Source: Chitinophaga sp. YR627 (GTDB taxonomy: Bacteria; Bacteroidota; Bacteroidia; Chitinophagales; Chitinophagaceae). Taken from it: a stretch of DNA of 64,000 bases. Below are positions 26,073 through 34,995 of this stretch, piece by piece (position 1 is the first letter of the stretch; every line of letters starts with the position of its first letter). The position numbers and the translations under genes were made by a program. Below the pieces are notes generated by a model, which made no database searches, was not told the origin of the DNA, and saw only the letters and a list, made by a program, of their open reading frames with translations. The stretch lies in the NCBI RefSeq assembly GCF_900114995.1, contig NZ_FOUX01000004.1, positions 372,001 through 436,000 on the forward strand, read 5' to 3'.

Positions 26073-29000
26073 TTATTTGGTTATTGGCGCCTGATATTGA
26101 TAATCGTATTCCTTCAACACCTTTCCATCGGCATCTTTGATCACTTTCAGTCTGCCAAATCCATCATATTGATAATATAGGAATTCATTTTTAGGATTAC
26201 ATATAGCTGTAACGCCAAACAAAGGTTGATACGTATAGCTACTCATAGTGGCATCTACCGGATACAGTCTGAGGTCATCAATGATCACAGTACCGCTCAC
26301 AGATACACTTATCGTATTAGCTGGTAATACGTGTTCATAATAAAGCCATCCATTTCTATTGCCCTTCTGTACACCGCTTGTACCGCTAATAGTTGCCGCA
26401 CCACTTTTACTCCAATACGTCACCTTATACCTGCCAGTTGCGTTTAATCCCGTTCTGGAAATAGATCCCGTAGATAAGTTGTATACTTTATTACCGGACA
26501 ATGCACTGGCGTCTGTCACCGGCACACCGGTAAAAATCCAGCTACCCTTACCATCTTCATCAAAGCCAGAATAAGCTATTTCACTAGCCGAAGCATTAAT
26601 AGCTTCTGCAATCACTTTACTACCGTTATATCCATATATATAGGCATGCTTAGTATCGCCGGTTTTACTTTGCTCACTAAGATATCCCTTAGCAGTATAT
26701 TGACTAAATGATATCAGGTCCTTAAAGAGATTAGCATCTCTGTTAAATGAAGCTACATTAAATGCACCAACGGATGCTGTAGGAATAGCTGTTGTTGACA
26801 TCAGTGCTGCCATTCCTGAACTTCTGATACCGGAACTATGTTGAATGTACTGATTAATATATCCCCCTGTAAGATATTTTGAGGCACCCTTCGTCTTCCA
26901 GTTCTCTACAGCTATCTCTTTCTTATACATATTCTGCGCCTTCATTGCCTGGGCTACCGAGGTGGTATACTCATAAGGGTAAGTAACAACTTTTTCCAGT
27001 TTTTCACCAAGGCTGTTGGTCAGCGCAATTACTTTTACATTGTACGCTGTATCGTAACTGTACTCTGTTTGAGATTGGAAAGCCTGACCGTTTGCGTACT
27101 CCGTAACAGTTGACTTCTTAAGATCTTTTCTGCCACCGCTCGGAGCAAATGTTCTGGATGCATAATAATAAACCTGTTCAACGCGCTCCCATTCAAATCT
27201 CGGATATCTTGCCAGATATTTTACAGGCCCTAGAGCGACACAAGTAAAATTAAGCAGGCGTTGAGTATTATTATAATAACTATCTACTAATGTCTGATAC
27301 TCATTTTCCGTCTTCTTAATCATTACGCCGCTCGTGTCATATATTAACTCTTTGTCTAGTTGTCCGTAGCTCCAGCTAAAATATGATGGTGATATAAAAG
27401 GAAATACGTTATATCCTGCAAGCCCTCCGGGTGTATAAGAACTAAAATAGCGTTCTATACGTCCATTAGTTTTACCATTATTAATTTGTCTTTCTATTAC
27501 CCTGCTGTAAGTAACAGGGCTACCATTAATGGTCGCCAGTGATTGAGTCGCAGAACTTACTCTTACGATTGCATTCATCAGTCCATAATGCGTATAAGTA
27601 ACATATGGTTCCATCGTTGTTGTAATTGGCACATCCTGCTGTTCGATCCACACCGGATACTCATAAACCGGTAAAACGCCGAGTGATCCGGAACTTTTTG
27701 TACTATTTTCCTGTGTGTATTCAAATAACCTGGCAGTCGAAGGAGTCGCGCGAATACCATCATATGCTTTTATCGACTTTACTCGCAGACCGCCTATGTA
27801 GATATTCTTGGTAATGATCCTGATTGTATCAGGGTTAAGATTATGCACTTCTTTCCAGCTCATGGTCATATAGTTGTTGTAGTTCATATTCGTAGTATAT
27901 ACATACCATTTGTATGAACCTTTTGCCAGATTGGAAAGCGAAAAGGAATAATCCTTATTTGTATAAGAGCCGTCATTGCTGATTGTCTGAGTCGTCAGCA
28001 CCTGATTATTATTATTCTTCACTTGTACAATGAAGTTGCAACCTGAGCCTGTGCAATCTGCAGATTGATACACATTCACATTAAAAGTAGTGACAGTTCC
28101 AGCATCTCCGTCAAAAACGAATGGTTCTGTTGTCGGTGTATTACTATTGCAATAAACTGACATATTGTAGTCTTTTTCTCTTATATATGTTACAGCCGTA
28201 TCTGTCAATCGCGGGTCTTCAGACGTATTCGCCTCCATTTCAAAATCAACATATCCTCCCGTCGGATAGCCCATTCTCTTCAAAGTACCAGTATTGACAC
28301 GGGTAGGATCCGTATCTCGCTTACCACCCTGTAAAACAGCCCCAGTCAGCTCATATCTATATGTTGGCAGCATATCATTACCAGGGTTTGTATTATAAAA
28401 TCCCCAGTGATCTTGGTTATTGTCAAGACGCGATGGTAAGAAACCTGCATAGTCAAAAGAATAGCCTTTTTCCTCACCACTATTACTATATGGACTAACT
28501 TTTCTAAGCGCAAGCCTGTTAATAGAATAATCATGGTAGAGATTATATCCACGAGTATATGTTCCATCACTAATGCTAATCTGCTTAAGCCTTACCAAAC
28601 CTTCACTAAACTGCATATCTTCCCTTGGCGTCGTATCGTAGCTAAAGCCAACATTAGTTCCATCCGGAAATTTTACATTCTTAATGCGCACCCCATCCGT
28701 GATCAGTGTTGAATATGACGTCTCCCTTGTCTTGGATGGAAAATCATTAAGTCCATAAGTCATCGTTACAAACCTACCCGTCGTGTATTTGGTATGTTCA
28801 GACTCATATTCCAATACAATACTATCTTTCTGTGATGGCGAGATAATCTTAGTCAGATACCAGGCAGATACCCATTTGTGATAAGACCCCGAAGTACCGT
28901 CATCACTGAATTCAATTGCGTCGAAAACATACTTCACTCCACTTTCGTCCGTCACGGTAAACTTGGAGATCATATCAGACGTCATGCCGTTTAATACGGC

Positions 29001-29612
29001 TCCATGCTGTTTTTCGACTTTTAGCTTATTGGAAGTCTGCATAAGAAAGTCATTATTCTTCCCATACATAAACTGTCCTGACTGACCGGAAAAATTAAAA
29101 CTGAATATATCGTTCTGCCCATCTGCATTTTTCGTAGCTATATAGTTAAAAATACTAGTTGCAGTTCCCCCTCCGCTACGTTTATTGCCCTCGGATTCCG
29201 AAGGAATTGTCATATAGTTCATAAATCCAAAAGGCACCGCCTCATCATAGATATCACGTACAGTACGTGTAATAGCGCCACCGGCACTTAGTGACCACCC
29301 GCTACCAGTGTTGGATGCTACCTCATCTACACGTACACCACCAGCGTGATAGTCAAGTGAGATATCAAGCTTCAAAGTATTATCAATATTACTATAGCTG
29401 TAAATTGGCACATTAATCTGAGGTATTCCTGTTGCCGGACCGACCTGCACATCGCCGAACTTACCCAATGCTGCTGCATTAGGACTTGGAGGTGTTATAT
29501 TAATTAATGACGGTTGGTCTGTTGGACTCTGCGCAGATATATTCCCCCAATTTATAAAGGAGAACAATATGACCAGATAAAGCGTTCCTGCTTTTCCTTT
29601 CATTTCTTTCAT
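26073..29612 (-). CDS. Large secreted YD-repeat (RHS-like) protein, partner of the DUF6443 protein
   Basis: The 1179-aa protein starts MKEMKGKAGTLYLVILFSFI and has a signal peptide. A conserved opening (PSPNAAALGKFGDVQVGPA, GIPQINVPIYSY, LDYHAGGVRVDEVASNTGSG) is typical of the long proteins found upstream of DUF6443/RHS genes in Bacteroidota. The middle is beta-rich. The C-terminus has a clear YD repeat (YYQYDGFGRLKVIKDADGKV). No enzyme motif is seen. It probably forms a shell or surface scaffold together with the next protein, 12 bp downstream. The AT-richer base use of this cassette compared with its neighbours suggests transfer. Confidence 0.8.
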   Translation of the reverse strand: MKEMKGKAGTLYLVILFSFINWGNISAQSPTDQPSLINITPPSPNAAALGKFGDVQVGPATGIPQINVPIYSYSNIDNTLKLDISLDYHAGGVRVDEVASNTGSGWSLSAGGAITRTVRDIYDEAVPFGFMNYMTIPSESEGNKRSGGGTATSIFNYIATKNADGQNDIFSFNFSGQSGQFMYGKNNDFLMQTSNKLKVEKQHGAVLNGMTSDMISKFTVTDESGVKYVFDAIEFSDDGTSGSYHKWVSAWYLTKIISPSQKDSIVLEYESEHTKYTTGRFVTMTYGLNDFPSKTRETSYSTLITDGVRIKNVKFPDGTNVGFSYDTTPREDMQFSEGLVRLKQISISDGTYTRGYNLYHDYSINRLALRKVSPYSNSGEEKGYSFDYAGFLPSRLDNNQDHWGFYNTNPGNDMLPTYRYELTGAVLQGGKRDTDPTRVNTGTLKRMGYPTGGYVDFEMEANTSEDPRLTDTAVTYIREKDYNMSVYCNSNTPTTEPFVFDGDAGTVTTFNVNVYQSADCTGSGCNFIVQVKNNNNQVLTTQTISNDGSYTNKDYSFSLSNLAKGSYKWYVYTTNMNYNNYMTMSWKEVHNLNPDTIRIITKNIYIGGLRVKSIKAYDGIRATPSTARLFEYTQENSTKSSGSLGVLPVYEYPVWIEQQDVPITTTMEPYVTYTHYGLMNAIVRVSSATQSLATINGSPVTYSRVIERQINNGKTNGRIERYFSSYTPGGLAGYNVFPFISPSYFSWSYGQLDKELIYDTSGVMIKKTENEYQTLVDSYYNNTQRLLNFTCVALGPVKYLARYPRFEWERVEQVYYYASRTFAPSGGRKDLKKSTVTEYANGQAFQSQTEYSYDTAYNVKVIALTNSLGEKLEKVVTYPYEYTTSVAQAMKAQNMYKKEIAVENWKTKGASKYLTGGYINQYIQHSSGIRSSGMAALMSTTAIPTASVGAFNVASFNRDANLFKDLISFSQYTAKGYLSEQSKTGDTKHAYIYGYNGSKVIAEAINASASEIAYSGFDEDGKGSWIFTGVPVTDASALSGNKVYNLSTGSISRTGLNATGRYKVTYWSKSGAATISGTSGVQKGNRNGWLYYEHVLPANTISVSVSGTVIIDDLRLYPVDATMSSYTYQPLFGVTAICNPKNEFLYYQYDGFGRLKVIKDADGKVLKEYDYQYQAPITK

Positions 29613-29751
29613 TATAATTTAAATAGTTACTTAGATTCCTTTCCTGAAATTGTGCACTCGTAGTTTGATCCTGAATATAAGATTGTGCTTTCGCTGACAT
29701 AGCAGTACCGATAACAAGCATTGAAACCGCAGATTTAATAAATACTTTCAT
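29500..29751 (-). CDS. Signal-peptide mini-ORF overlapping the YD protein start
   Basis: This 83-aa frame begins with a clear signal peptide (MKVFIKSAVSMLVIGTAMSA, ending KAQ) followed by SYIQDQTTSAQFQERNLSNY. It then runs out of frame into the first 113 bases of the 1179-aa gene, where the sequence no longer looks like a protein. The signal peptide is too good to be chance. It is either a small secreted peptide translationally coupled to the next gene or the 5' remnant of a gene whose body was deleted when the YD gene became joined here. Confidence 0.5.
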   Translation of the reverse strand: MKVFIKSAVSMLVIGTAMSAKAQSYIQDQTTSAQFQERNLSNYLNYNERNERKSRNALSGHIVLLYKLGEYICAESNRPTVIN

Positions 29752-29834
29752 GGTAACTTGCTAAGGTTCAAAATGCTATACCTCACTGGTAGTCCCAACC
29801 ACACCTCAAATAATGAAATCATAAATTTGTATTG

Positions 29835-29949
29835 AGGTTTGGTCGCTATTGATGATTCATTTGAAATTGCATCAACAAGGTGTTTCACCTTGCCAAAGGC
29901 ATTGAGATTGGTACTAGACATACTGTCTCAAATGCTTTTTTTTTATTTT
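29835..29949 (+). ncRNA. Candidate small RNA with its own promoter box and terminator
   Basis: Between two minus-strand genes there is a + strand TAAATTTG (29822-29829), a perfect match to the -7 consensus TAnnTTTG. About 70 bases later there is a 7-bp perfect hairpin (CAAGGTG/CACCTTG, 29876-29892). A terminator hairpin follows (GCATTGAGA 29899-29907 with TCTCAAATGC 29926-29935) with nine T. A transcript of roughly 115 nt is predicted. No clear -33 TTTG was found, and no known RNA family is recognised. Confidence 0.45.
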
Positions 29950-29971
29950 AGTTCAGGCATAACACCTCTTT

Positions 29972-30030
29972 AATTATCTACATCATTTTTCTACACCAAT
30001 TTTGTGAATAAAACTTACCGGACCATTGAT
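29972..30030. repeat. Diverged 59-bp direct repeat, copy 1
   Basis: Aligned by eye without gaps to 32776-32834, it matches at 49 of 59 positions. It starts AATTATCTACAT and ends ATTGAT in both copies. The two copies bracket the fibre-like and coiled-coil genes of the RHS cassette. Confidence 0.6.
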
Positions 30031-30110
30031 ATACGATATGTAATAATTTTTAAAAAGTGAATTATTTAGCAGTAAGATTCATCAAAATCAATGGAAACTA
30101 TTGCCTGATT

Positions 30111-30939
30111 CTATTTTGGACCTAACTGTTCTGCGATTAATCGCACCTTCTCTTCCAGATCTCTGTTCCTTTTACTTTCTTCTATCAAATGAAGGGTCAA
30201 TTCCTCAATCTTCTGCAACAAGATCTTATTTATCTCTCCCAGATCCAAACCTTTTGCCACCACCTCTTTAGCAGACGGCACATCAGGCAAATGCTTGTTA
30301 GTCTTGATATAACTCTCCAATTCCGCTAACGAAGGCAATTGATAATCCGGCGCAAACACAAAATCTGCCCATCCTTCCTGTGTGACTTTTACTCTCTTCG
30401 AAAAAATATCGCCATTCACTGCTAACTTCGACTGAGGGTTAGTTATACCTATACCCACGTTGCCGTTAGGTAAAATAACGGCATCAACACCGTTTACATC
30501 ACCGCCGAGAGTCAGCCCAGCTGTAGTGGTCCCAAATACCTGAGCGCCTACCGTACGGGTAAAGCCAATACAATAAGCCGTCCCTCCTGTAGAAACTCCC
30601 AACCTAAAATCGCCGTTCACATCCAGCGTAGTTGTGGGCGCGTTGGTACCAATACCTACTCTGCCAGTATTGGTCACATTGATAACCCCTGTTCCCGGAG
30701 TAGTGCCTCCCATTTTCAACACAGATCCACCCTTGTATATAAAAACGACTATTGGTCGCTGATTGCAAAGAAATCGCCGCAGAATCTTCCGCCGTACCGT
30801 AGATACTTAACCGTACTACAGGGGCCGTCGTTCCAATCCCGACATTCCCCGTATTTTCAATTTTGTTGGTTTGCGCAGTCAATGCCAATGGCAAAAGTAT
30901 GGCTGCCATGAGCGGCAGGAACGAAAAAAAACGATACAT
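30111..30939 (-). pseudogene. Frameshifted secreted fibre-like protein (VGIGT repeats, S74-style C-terminus)
   Basis: Two overlapping frames form one gene. 30939 down to about 30745 encodes a signal peptide (MYRFFSFLPLMAAILLPLAL) and GNVGIGTTAPVVRLSIYG. The second frame, about 30740 to 30111, continues with KGGSVLKMGGTTPGTG, GRVGIGTNAPTTTLDVNG, GNVGIGITNPQSKLAVNG and a tail-fibre-like end (SLAELESYIKTNKHLPDVPS, then a coiled coil). Removing one A from the A5 run at 30741-30745 restores SRFIYKGGSVLKMGG. Such proteins are trimeric surface fibres in Bacteroidota. The break may be a true mutation, a phase-variable tract or a read error. It is upstream of the YD/RHS genes. Confidence 0.75.
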
Positions 30940-31038
30940 AATGATGTGGTTTATTAAAAATAGTTAGTAAATCATATTGTGTCTTACCAACAGGGTCAGT
31001 ATAGCAGACAAAGTTCAGGGTACACCAATGCCAATGAA

Positions 31039-32472
31039 TTAAAAATTATAGCCCAGCCTAAGCTTAATCGGGCTTGTAGAAGGTGTGTTTTGCTTTGCCA
31101 GAAAATCATACAACAACATGATATTTCCCTTAAGCTTTGCATTCACGTTATATTTCTTACTCAAGCCCAGCAGTGCGCTTCCCTGCCAGCCACTCCAGTC
31201 TACCTGCTGACCTGCATGCGTAAGGGTAGAAACATAGTTTTGCTCGCCCCCCCCGTTAACATAGAAGCTGCCTTTCAGTTTCCAGTCAATGAATAACCTT
31301 AAACCGACACCCTGATGGCTGAGCACAATGTTGTTCCAGCCCGAACCCAATCCCAGCTTGTAAGACGCACCAATGCCCGCCGTCCCGCTTTTATAGAATC
31401 GATAACCCACTTGCCCCGCAATATCAGAGGTAGTTGGAAAATAATGGTTGGATTTCTGAAACTGGATATTGCCTCCAAATTCCAATCGTTGCACGAAACT
31501 TTTCGTCTTCATCGGATTGGGTTTAAAATCGGGCATATCACCCGCATTGTCAAGGTCAGGGAATTTTTCCTTCAATTCATTTAGCTGTGTTCTGGCCTGT
31601 TCCATCTGCTGACTGGCAGCCTGCCTGGCCACAGGATCACTCCCCAGGCGTTGCTGGATCATCTGCTCCACCTGCGAACGGGTTTGTAAACCTTCCAGAC
31701 TCTGAGCAGTATTGCTTCCGGTAGCGCCCAGATTGAACATACCCGCTATTTGAGAATTTTTACGGAGGAAATCATTGTATGCATGCATTTTTTTTAGCAA
31801 TTCTATCGCTTTTGCCTCTGCTTTCTTTCTATCCTTCAGCAGGGCCTTATACTCGCTAACCTGTTGACCATAGTAGTAAGCCTCCTTATTGATCTTCATC
31901 AGATCTTTAGAAAAGCCAGTATACTTCGATAACTGCTCTTTAAGTTCCTTCTTATGCTGACGGATATAAGCCTTGATCTGGTCGGCCTGCTGCAACTTAC
32001 CCTGCAGCGACTCAATACTCCTGGTTACGCCAGATAACTTCTCTTTTGAAGCACAAAGCAATGCGCCTTTCCCCTCCAGGAATTTCAGCGATCCCCCCAA
32101 ACTATCCAGGTAAATATTTCCCGCAGGCAACTTACTTGCGATCTTACTCTTCAGCCCAGACTTAAGGCTTCCCAAACTATCTATAGATTTCGTGAAGATA
32201 CTTTTAGCAGCTAGAGAATCCGCTTTCCATAGACGGGCCTTCATCTTCTTCTCTTGCTTCAACAGGCGGGTCAATGCTTTGTCAGCACGTTTATTTACCA
32301 GCCGTTCTACGCGGTCCGATTTCTTTTTGACTTCTGACAAATACTTACCAGGCAACTGTTCTGCCTTCTGCAAACTGCTATCCACGGCTACGACCGATAA
32401 CTTCGGCTGAGTCACACCAATAGGGTCATGCAGATTCATTATAAGAAAACTTATAATAATCCCACCATTCAT
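31039..32472 (-). CDS. Coiled-coil protein with C-terminal outer-membrane beta-barrel-like domain
   Basis: The 477-aa protein is not assigned to a family. The N-terminus (GGIIISFLIMNLHDPIGVTQ) may be a weak signal peptide. Residues about 30-300 are strongly helical and charged, with heptad-like Leu/Lys/Glu stretches (RSIESLQGKLQQADQIKAYI) consistent with a long coiled coil. From about 330 the sequence alternates aromatic and polar residues (VQRLEFGGNIQFQKSNHYF, AGIGASYKLGLGSGWN) and ends LRLGYNF, a terminal aromatic typical of outer-membrane barrels. It is the most upstream gene of the RHS cassette. A role in anchoring or exporting the cassette proteins is inferred. Confidence 0.7.
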   Translation of the reverse strand: MNGGIIISFLIMNLHDPIGVTQPKLSVVAVDSSLQKAEQLPGKYLSEVKKKSDRVERLVNKRADKALTRLLKQEKKMKARLWKADSLAAKSIFTKSIDSLGSLKSGLKSKIASKLPAGNIYLDSLGGSLKFLEGKGALLCASKEKLSGVTRSIESLQGKLQQADQIKAYIRQHKKELKEQLSKYTGFSKDLMKINKEAYYYGQQVSEYKALLKDRKKAEAKAIELLKKMHAYNDFLRKNSQIAGMFNLGATGSNTAQSLEGLQTRSQVEQMIQQRLGSDPVARQAASQQMEQARTQLNELKEKFPDLDNAGDMPDFKPNPMKTKSFVQRLEFGGNIQFQKSNHYFPTTSDIAGQVGYRFYKSGTAGIGASYKLGLGSGWNNIVLSHQGVGLRLFIDWKLKGSFYVNGGGEQNYVSTLTHAGQQVDWSGWQGSALLGLSKKYNVNAKLKGNIMLLYDFLAKQNTPSTSPIKLRLGYNF

Positions 32473-33216
32473 ACGTATAGGTTAAGATTTAAACTGATTT
32501 AATCATTCACGGACAAAATAAGAGCAGCCAGATAAGGTACAGGGCAACATCAAATTTTAATAAAGTCAAAGGTCACAAAATGAAATGAAAAACACATAAT
32601 ACATTCGTTGTACGATGCTACCTAACATATCTCCACCTTTGTTCAACAAAGAAAGCAACAGTATGCGCAATCTATATGCGCGGAGAGAAAAATCATAATC
32701 TTATTTTTTACAGCTTAATACAAACACCAACGACAGCTCGCTTAATACATGACACTGTTAATTATTACTGACATAAATTATCTACATTATTTTTCCACAC
32801 CTGTCTTGTAAATAAATCTTATCGAACTATTGATGGTATAGTTTTGTGTTTATTCCAATTTTATAATGACATTTTATATAAAAACTTGCTGCAGATTAAT
32901 ATTACACAAATGCTAGCCCACATGTATTAATGAGATTACTCCCGATATGTATCTACATAGATTTGTCTGAACAAAGGCATAGAAGCTTAATGATAAGGGT
33001 GGTCCATAACACATGCAGTACTGACTAGCCGTTTACTGGCAATGCTACAACGGTCAGGGTATTACAATAATCTATTCTAAGTTTTAAAATTAAGGTTGGG
33101 ATATATACACTGACAGGCTAGGGCTAAGGTATATGGCAAACTCAAACTTCTTGAACAAAGTTGCTGATTCACAATCAAAAAAACACATACCATACCAATG
33201 TTACTATTCAATCTTA
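32473..33216. other. Long AT-rich non-coding stretch
   Basis: No convincing gene is seen. The stretch holds copy 2 of the 59-bp repeat and presumably the promoter of the coiled-coil/beta-barrel gene. The 62-codon minus-strand frame at 33077-33265 runs through a hairpin and is not believed. Confidence 0.5.
32776..32834. repeat. Diverged 59-bp direct repeat, copy 2
   Basis: Direct-orientation partner of 29972-30030 (49/59 identical, no gaps), 2.8 kb apart. Similarity falls off at once on both sides. No open frame is shared by the copies. Confidence 0.6.
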
Positions 33217-33265
33217 GTGTTATATACCAGGCACGCGCTATAAATGCGTACCTGGTATATAACAC
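33217..33265. repeat. Strong hairpin, first of a tandem pair
   Basis: A 15-bp perfect stem (GTGTTATATACCAGG / CCTGGTATATAACAC) encloses an inner ACGC/GCGT stem. There is no T run on either side. It lies about 80 bases beyond the end of the second susD gene. Confidence 0.6.
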
Positions 33266-33267
33266 AC

Positions 33268-33299
33268 AAATGCCGTCCGCTATAAGCGCGACGGCATTT
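33268..33299 (-). terminator. Hairpin after the second susD gene
   Basis: A 10-bp stem (AAATGCCGTC / GACGGCATTT) extended by GC pairs lies about 45 bases after the SusD stop. The minus-strand tail is TTTGTGTG, so termination without a strong U run is likely; together with the next hairpin it may protect the mRNA 3' end. Confidence 0.55.
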
Positions 33300-33342
33300 G
33301 TATTTTATGTAAAACCGCACGGCAAACAATGCGGATATACGA

Positions 33343-34974
33343 CTATTTAGGATAACCAGGATTCTGTTCTAGGTTAACGTTCAGTGCTCGTTGTACCTGC
33401 GGAATGGCAAACAGCTCTCTGTATGATTCAGAAGCTTTGTGATCCCACCAGGTAGCAGTTGTATACTTACCCCAACGGATCAGCTCCTGACGACGGTAAC
33501 CTTCAAAGATAAACTCACGGCCCAGCTCAGCTAACAATTCATCCATTGTCAGTGATGTAGTAGTATACTTATTCGCCTCCCATACCTCAGGTGCAAAAGC
33601 ACGCTGTTTACACGCATTCACCAGGTCAACCGCTTCCTGTGTAGCCGTTCCGCCATTCTTACGCATGAGCGCCTCTGCTTTTGCAAAGTATACCCATGAT
33701 AAACGGTATACAGCCCAGTCAGTGCTTCTGTAATGGGGATCAGTGATCGGGCCGAGTTTATATTTATTGAAGCGCACACCGCTATTCTCTTCTCCCTGCG
33801 TCATATCAGATACAGTGCTGCCAATTTTGTTCTTACGGATGTTATCAACAAATACCAGCTGTTCTCCGTTATATTCGTTACCACCACTTGAAATCACAGG
33901 ATCAGTACCATTTGAACCATATTTCCATTGTGGTCCTGCTGATATCCATTCTTTCTTACGCATATCTGCATCACTGAAAGTGGTATACACACCAGGAATA
34001 ACAACAACACCATCATTACCATTACGGTCATTACCATTGATAAGACCCTGGTTAAAGTGATAGAAGTCACCAGTCCACTGTGGCGTAAAGTCTGCCACCT
34101 GATAATCGTATGCGATAGAAAAGATGATCTCCTTGGACAGGTCGTTAGTTGGCTTATAAGTATCCGTGATATTAGGATCAAGCGCAAGTGCGCCGTTCAT
34201 ACCACCCGCTTCACCGCTGATGAGTTTATTGGCTGCAGCAATACAGTCATCCCATCTTGGCGTACCACTCCATTTCTCCGCATTCAGATACAGCTCAACG
34301 AGCATTGCATAAGCACCTGCTTTAGACATACGTCCGATCAGTGCCTTACTCAGTACTGGAGCATCTTCAATATGATCGAGGATCTCTTTTTCAACAAAGT
34401 CAAATACTTCTTTACGGGTTGCAGTAGGCGGACTAACCGGAATACCTACCTGCGTCACAATAGGCACATTACCCCAGATATCCATGATACGGAGATAGTG
34501 GAATGCACGCAGCAATCTCAACTCAGACACATATGCATCCTTTTCTGCCTGTGTAATCCCCATCTCACCAGCCTCACGGCGCTCCAGGTTCTCAATGGCA
34601 GTCGTACAAAAACCTAAGCCTGTCCATGTCAGATACCAGCAATCCAGGATCGGACCATCATCCACCAGCCAGCTATGATAATGCAAACGGATCCAGTTAC
34701 CACCATCATAACCGTGACGACCTTTCTGTGGCCATGCCAGCTGATCTGCAGATAATTCGCTGAGACGCCACCAGCCATTCTGGCCAGGTGTTACCCAGGC
34801 ATTCGCATGGGTATATGGTCTCAATACTGCAGATACTACTTCTTCTTTATTATTATAGAAATTACGTGTATCGATCTGGTCATACACATTTTCAGTCAGG
34901 TCGGTACAGCTGCTCCCAAATACAGGAAGTAATGCGAGCGCTGCAAATGTTGCTATTTTCGAAATTCGTTTCAT
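33343..34974 (-). CDS. SusD/RagB-family surface lipoprotein (second pair)
   Basis: The 543-aa protein has a lipoprotein signal with cysteine 23 (LLPVFGSSC). The SusD core is visible: LRLLRAFHYLRIMDIWGNVP early, and LGREFIFEGYRRQELIRWGK near the C-terminus, ending NVNLEQNPGYPK. It captures a polymeric nutrient for the SusC barrel encoded 21 bp upstream. No glycoside hydrolase, sigma factor or regulator is attached on either side, so the substrate is unknown. The neighbour downstream is the RHS cassette, separated by tandem hairpins. Confidence 0.93.
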   Translation of the reverse strand: MKRISKIATFAALALLPVFGSSCTDLTENVYDQIDTRNFYNNKEEVVSAVLRPYTHANAWVTPGQNGWWRLSELSADQLAWPQKGRHGYDGGNWIRLHYHSWLVDDGPILDCWYLTWTGLGFCTTAIENLERREAGEMGITQAEKDAYVSELRLLRAFHYLRIMDIWGNVPIVTQVGIPVSPPTATRKEVFDFVEKEILDHIEDAPVLSKALIGRMSKAGAYAMLVELYLNAEKWSGTPRWDDCIAAANKLISGEAGGMNGALALDPNITDTYKPTNDLSKEIIFSIAYDYQVADFTPQWTGDFYHFNQGLINGNDRNGNDGVVVIPGVYTTFSDADMRKKEWISAGPQWKYGSNGTDPVISSGGNEYNGEQLVFVDNIRKNKIGSTVSDMTQGEENSGVRFNKYKLGPITDPHYRSTDWAVYRLSWVYFAKAEALMRKNGGTATQEAVDLVNACKQRAFAPEVWEANKYTTTSLTMDELLAELGREFIFEGYRRQELIRWGKYTTATWWDHKASESYRELFAIPQVQRALNVNLEQNPGYPK

Positions 34975-34995
34975 CTTAAATGTTTAGTTAGGTTA

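Noticed and set aside
21654..29612. Insecticidal Tc toxin (TcB/TcC) assignment for the YD/RHS pair
   Set aside because: YD repeats are shared, but no SpvB-type N-terminus or TcA partner is seen and both proteins have Sec signals.
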